This document shows positions 63,590 through 64,000 of a stretch of 64,000 nucleotides of DNA, piece after piece. Under the pieces are notes generated by a model. It did no database searches and had not been told where the DNA came from. It saw only the letters and a list, made by a program, of their open reading frames with translations. Source of the DNA: Dama dama. Its lineage: Eukaryota; Chordata; Mammalia; Artiodactyla; Cervidae. Where the stretch lies: assembly GCF_033118175.1 (NCBI RefSeq), contig NC_083688.1:7089001-7153000 (forward strand), written 5' to 3'. Made by a program: the position numbers and the translations under genes. Within the stretch, counting starts at the first letter, position 1. Every line of letters begins with the position of its first letter.

Positions 63590-64000
63590 GTAGGAGTTGT
63601 ATAACACAACCCAGAGTCTTCATAACATAATACGCAAAGTGAAATCCAAAGTTATGTGACATCCAAAGAAAAGGAGAATGTGATTCTTTTTCAAGAGAAA
63701 AGATGATCAAAAGAGACTGACACTGAGATGATCAGATACTGATTTTAAAGTAGGTGTTGTAGCTGGTTCTTTACTATAAAGGAAAGTAGGCTCATAATGA
63801 AAGACAGGAAAATCTTGCTAGAGAAATAAAAATTCTAAACATGGCTAAAAACCCTAAAAAAAAAAAAAAAAAAAAAAGAAGAAAAGAATCAGATGATAAT
63901 TCCAAAACTGTGAAATTCAGTATCTGAAATTTAAAAGCCATTAGTTACACTTATATCTCAAATGATTGTGAAGTGAGGGTGCAAGGTAACATTGATGAAT
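63590..64000 (+). mobile_element. L1M, ORF1-region fragment running off the window
   Basis: acatccaaagaaaaggagaa, gagactgacactgagatgat cagatactgattttaaagta, aggaaagtaggctcataatg aaagacaggaaaatcttgct, aatcagatgataattccaaa actgtgaaattcagtatctg match the ORF1 leader area of old L1s. A run of 22 A (63856-63877) interrupts it. Confidence 0.7.
63856..63877 (+). repeat. Poly(A) run, 22 A
   Basis: Uninterrupted A run followed by gaagaaaag. It is inside the L1M, so it may be a slippage expansion or a further tail-only insertion; no flanking duplication was evident. Confidence 0.85.

Overview
This window reads as intergenic or deep-intronic nuclear DNA from a ruminant, most likely a bovid (cattle, buffalo, sheep or goat group). 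The evidence is the repeat fauna. There are many copies of the tRNA-Glu-headed Bov-tA SINE and its BovA monomer/dimer forms, the BovB (RTE-type) LINE, a bovine-type L1 with its 5' UTR, and the cetartiodactyl CHR-type SINEs. Under these lie old mammalian repeats (MIR, L2, L1M, MaLR/ERVL LTRs and a hAT-like DNA transposon). The species cannot be fixed from the sequence alone. I found no protein-coding gene that I can defend. Every longer open frame examined falls inside a repeat, is antisense to one, or has no recognisable homology.

Layout. 0-12 kb: old repeats, including a striking short inverted duplication (2226-2397 against 3099-3270), an antisense LTR with possible internal sequence (about 3.4-4.3 kb), L1M pieces and scattered SINEs. 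12.5-20.2 kb: a BovB copy carrying part of the reverse transcriptase, a large L1M fragment, a processed pseudogene of RTRAF (C14orf166/CGI-99) on the minus strand split by a Bov-tA SINE, an ERV-type LTR split by a BovB, and a MaLR LTR. 21.5-26.1 kb: L1 ORF2 debris, then a bovine L1 on the minus strand that keeps its 5' UTR and a decayed ORF1, holds a 1.45-kb BovB inside ORF1, and is cut off at the start of ORF2. 26-43 kb: several solo LTR-like segments (27.5, 29.2, 36.6, 38.6 and about 42.3 kb), L2, MIR, four BovB 3' fragments, and a second copy of the sequence at 22 kb. 43-64 kb: LTRs at 45, 49, 56 and 60 kb, many Bov-tA and CHR SINEs (some nested), a U6 snRNA pseudogene at 51.3 kb, a hAT-like element at 59.4-59.9 kb, and the beginning of an L1M ORF1 region at the right edge.

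The nesting order and target-site duplications let much of the insertion history be read directly: BovB into L1, BovB into LTR, Bov-tA into a pseudogene, Bov-tA into CHR, Bov-tA into Bov-tA, LTR into MIR, and L1 into MIR. I see no operon, defence system, CRISPR array or other multi-gene system here. The observations most worth a second look are the 172-bp inverted duplication, two insertions that consist only of a poly(T) run between direct repeats, an unidentified 131-bp insert with a perfect 20-bp direct repeat, the L1 with an intact 5' end but missing 3' end, and facing BovB tails that form a long inverted repeat. Family names are given from memory and were not checked against a repeat library.
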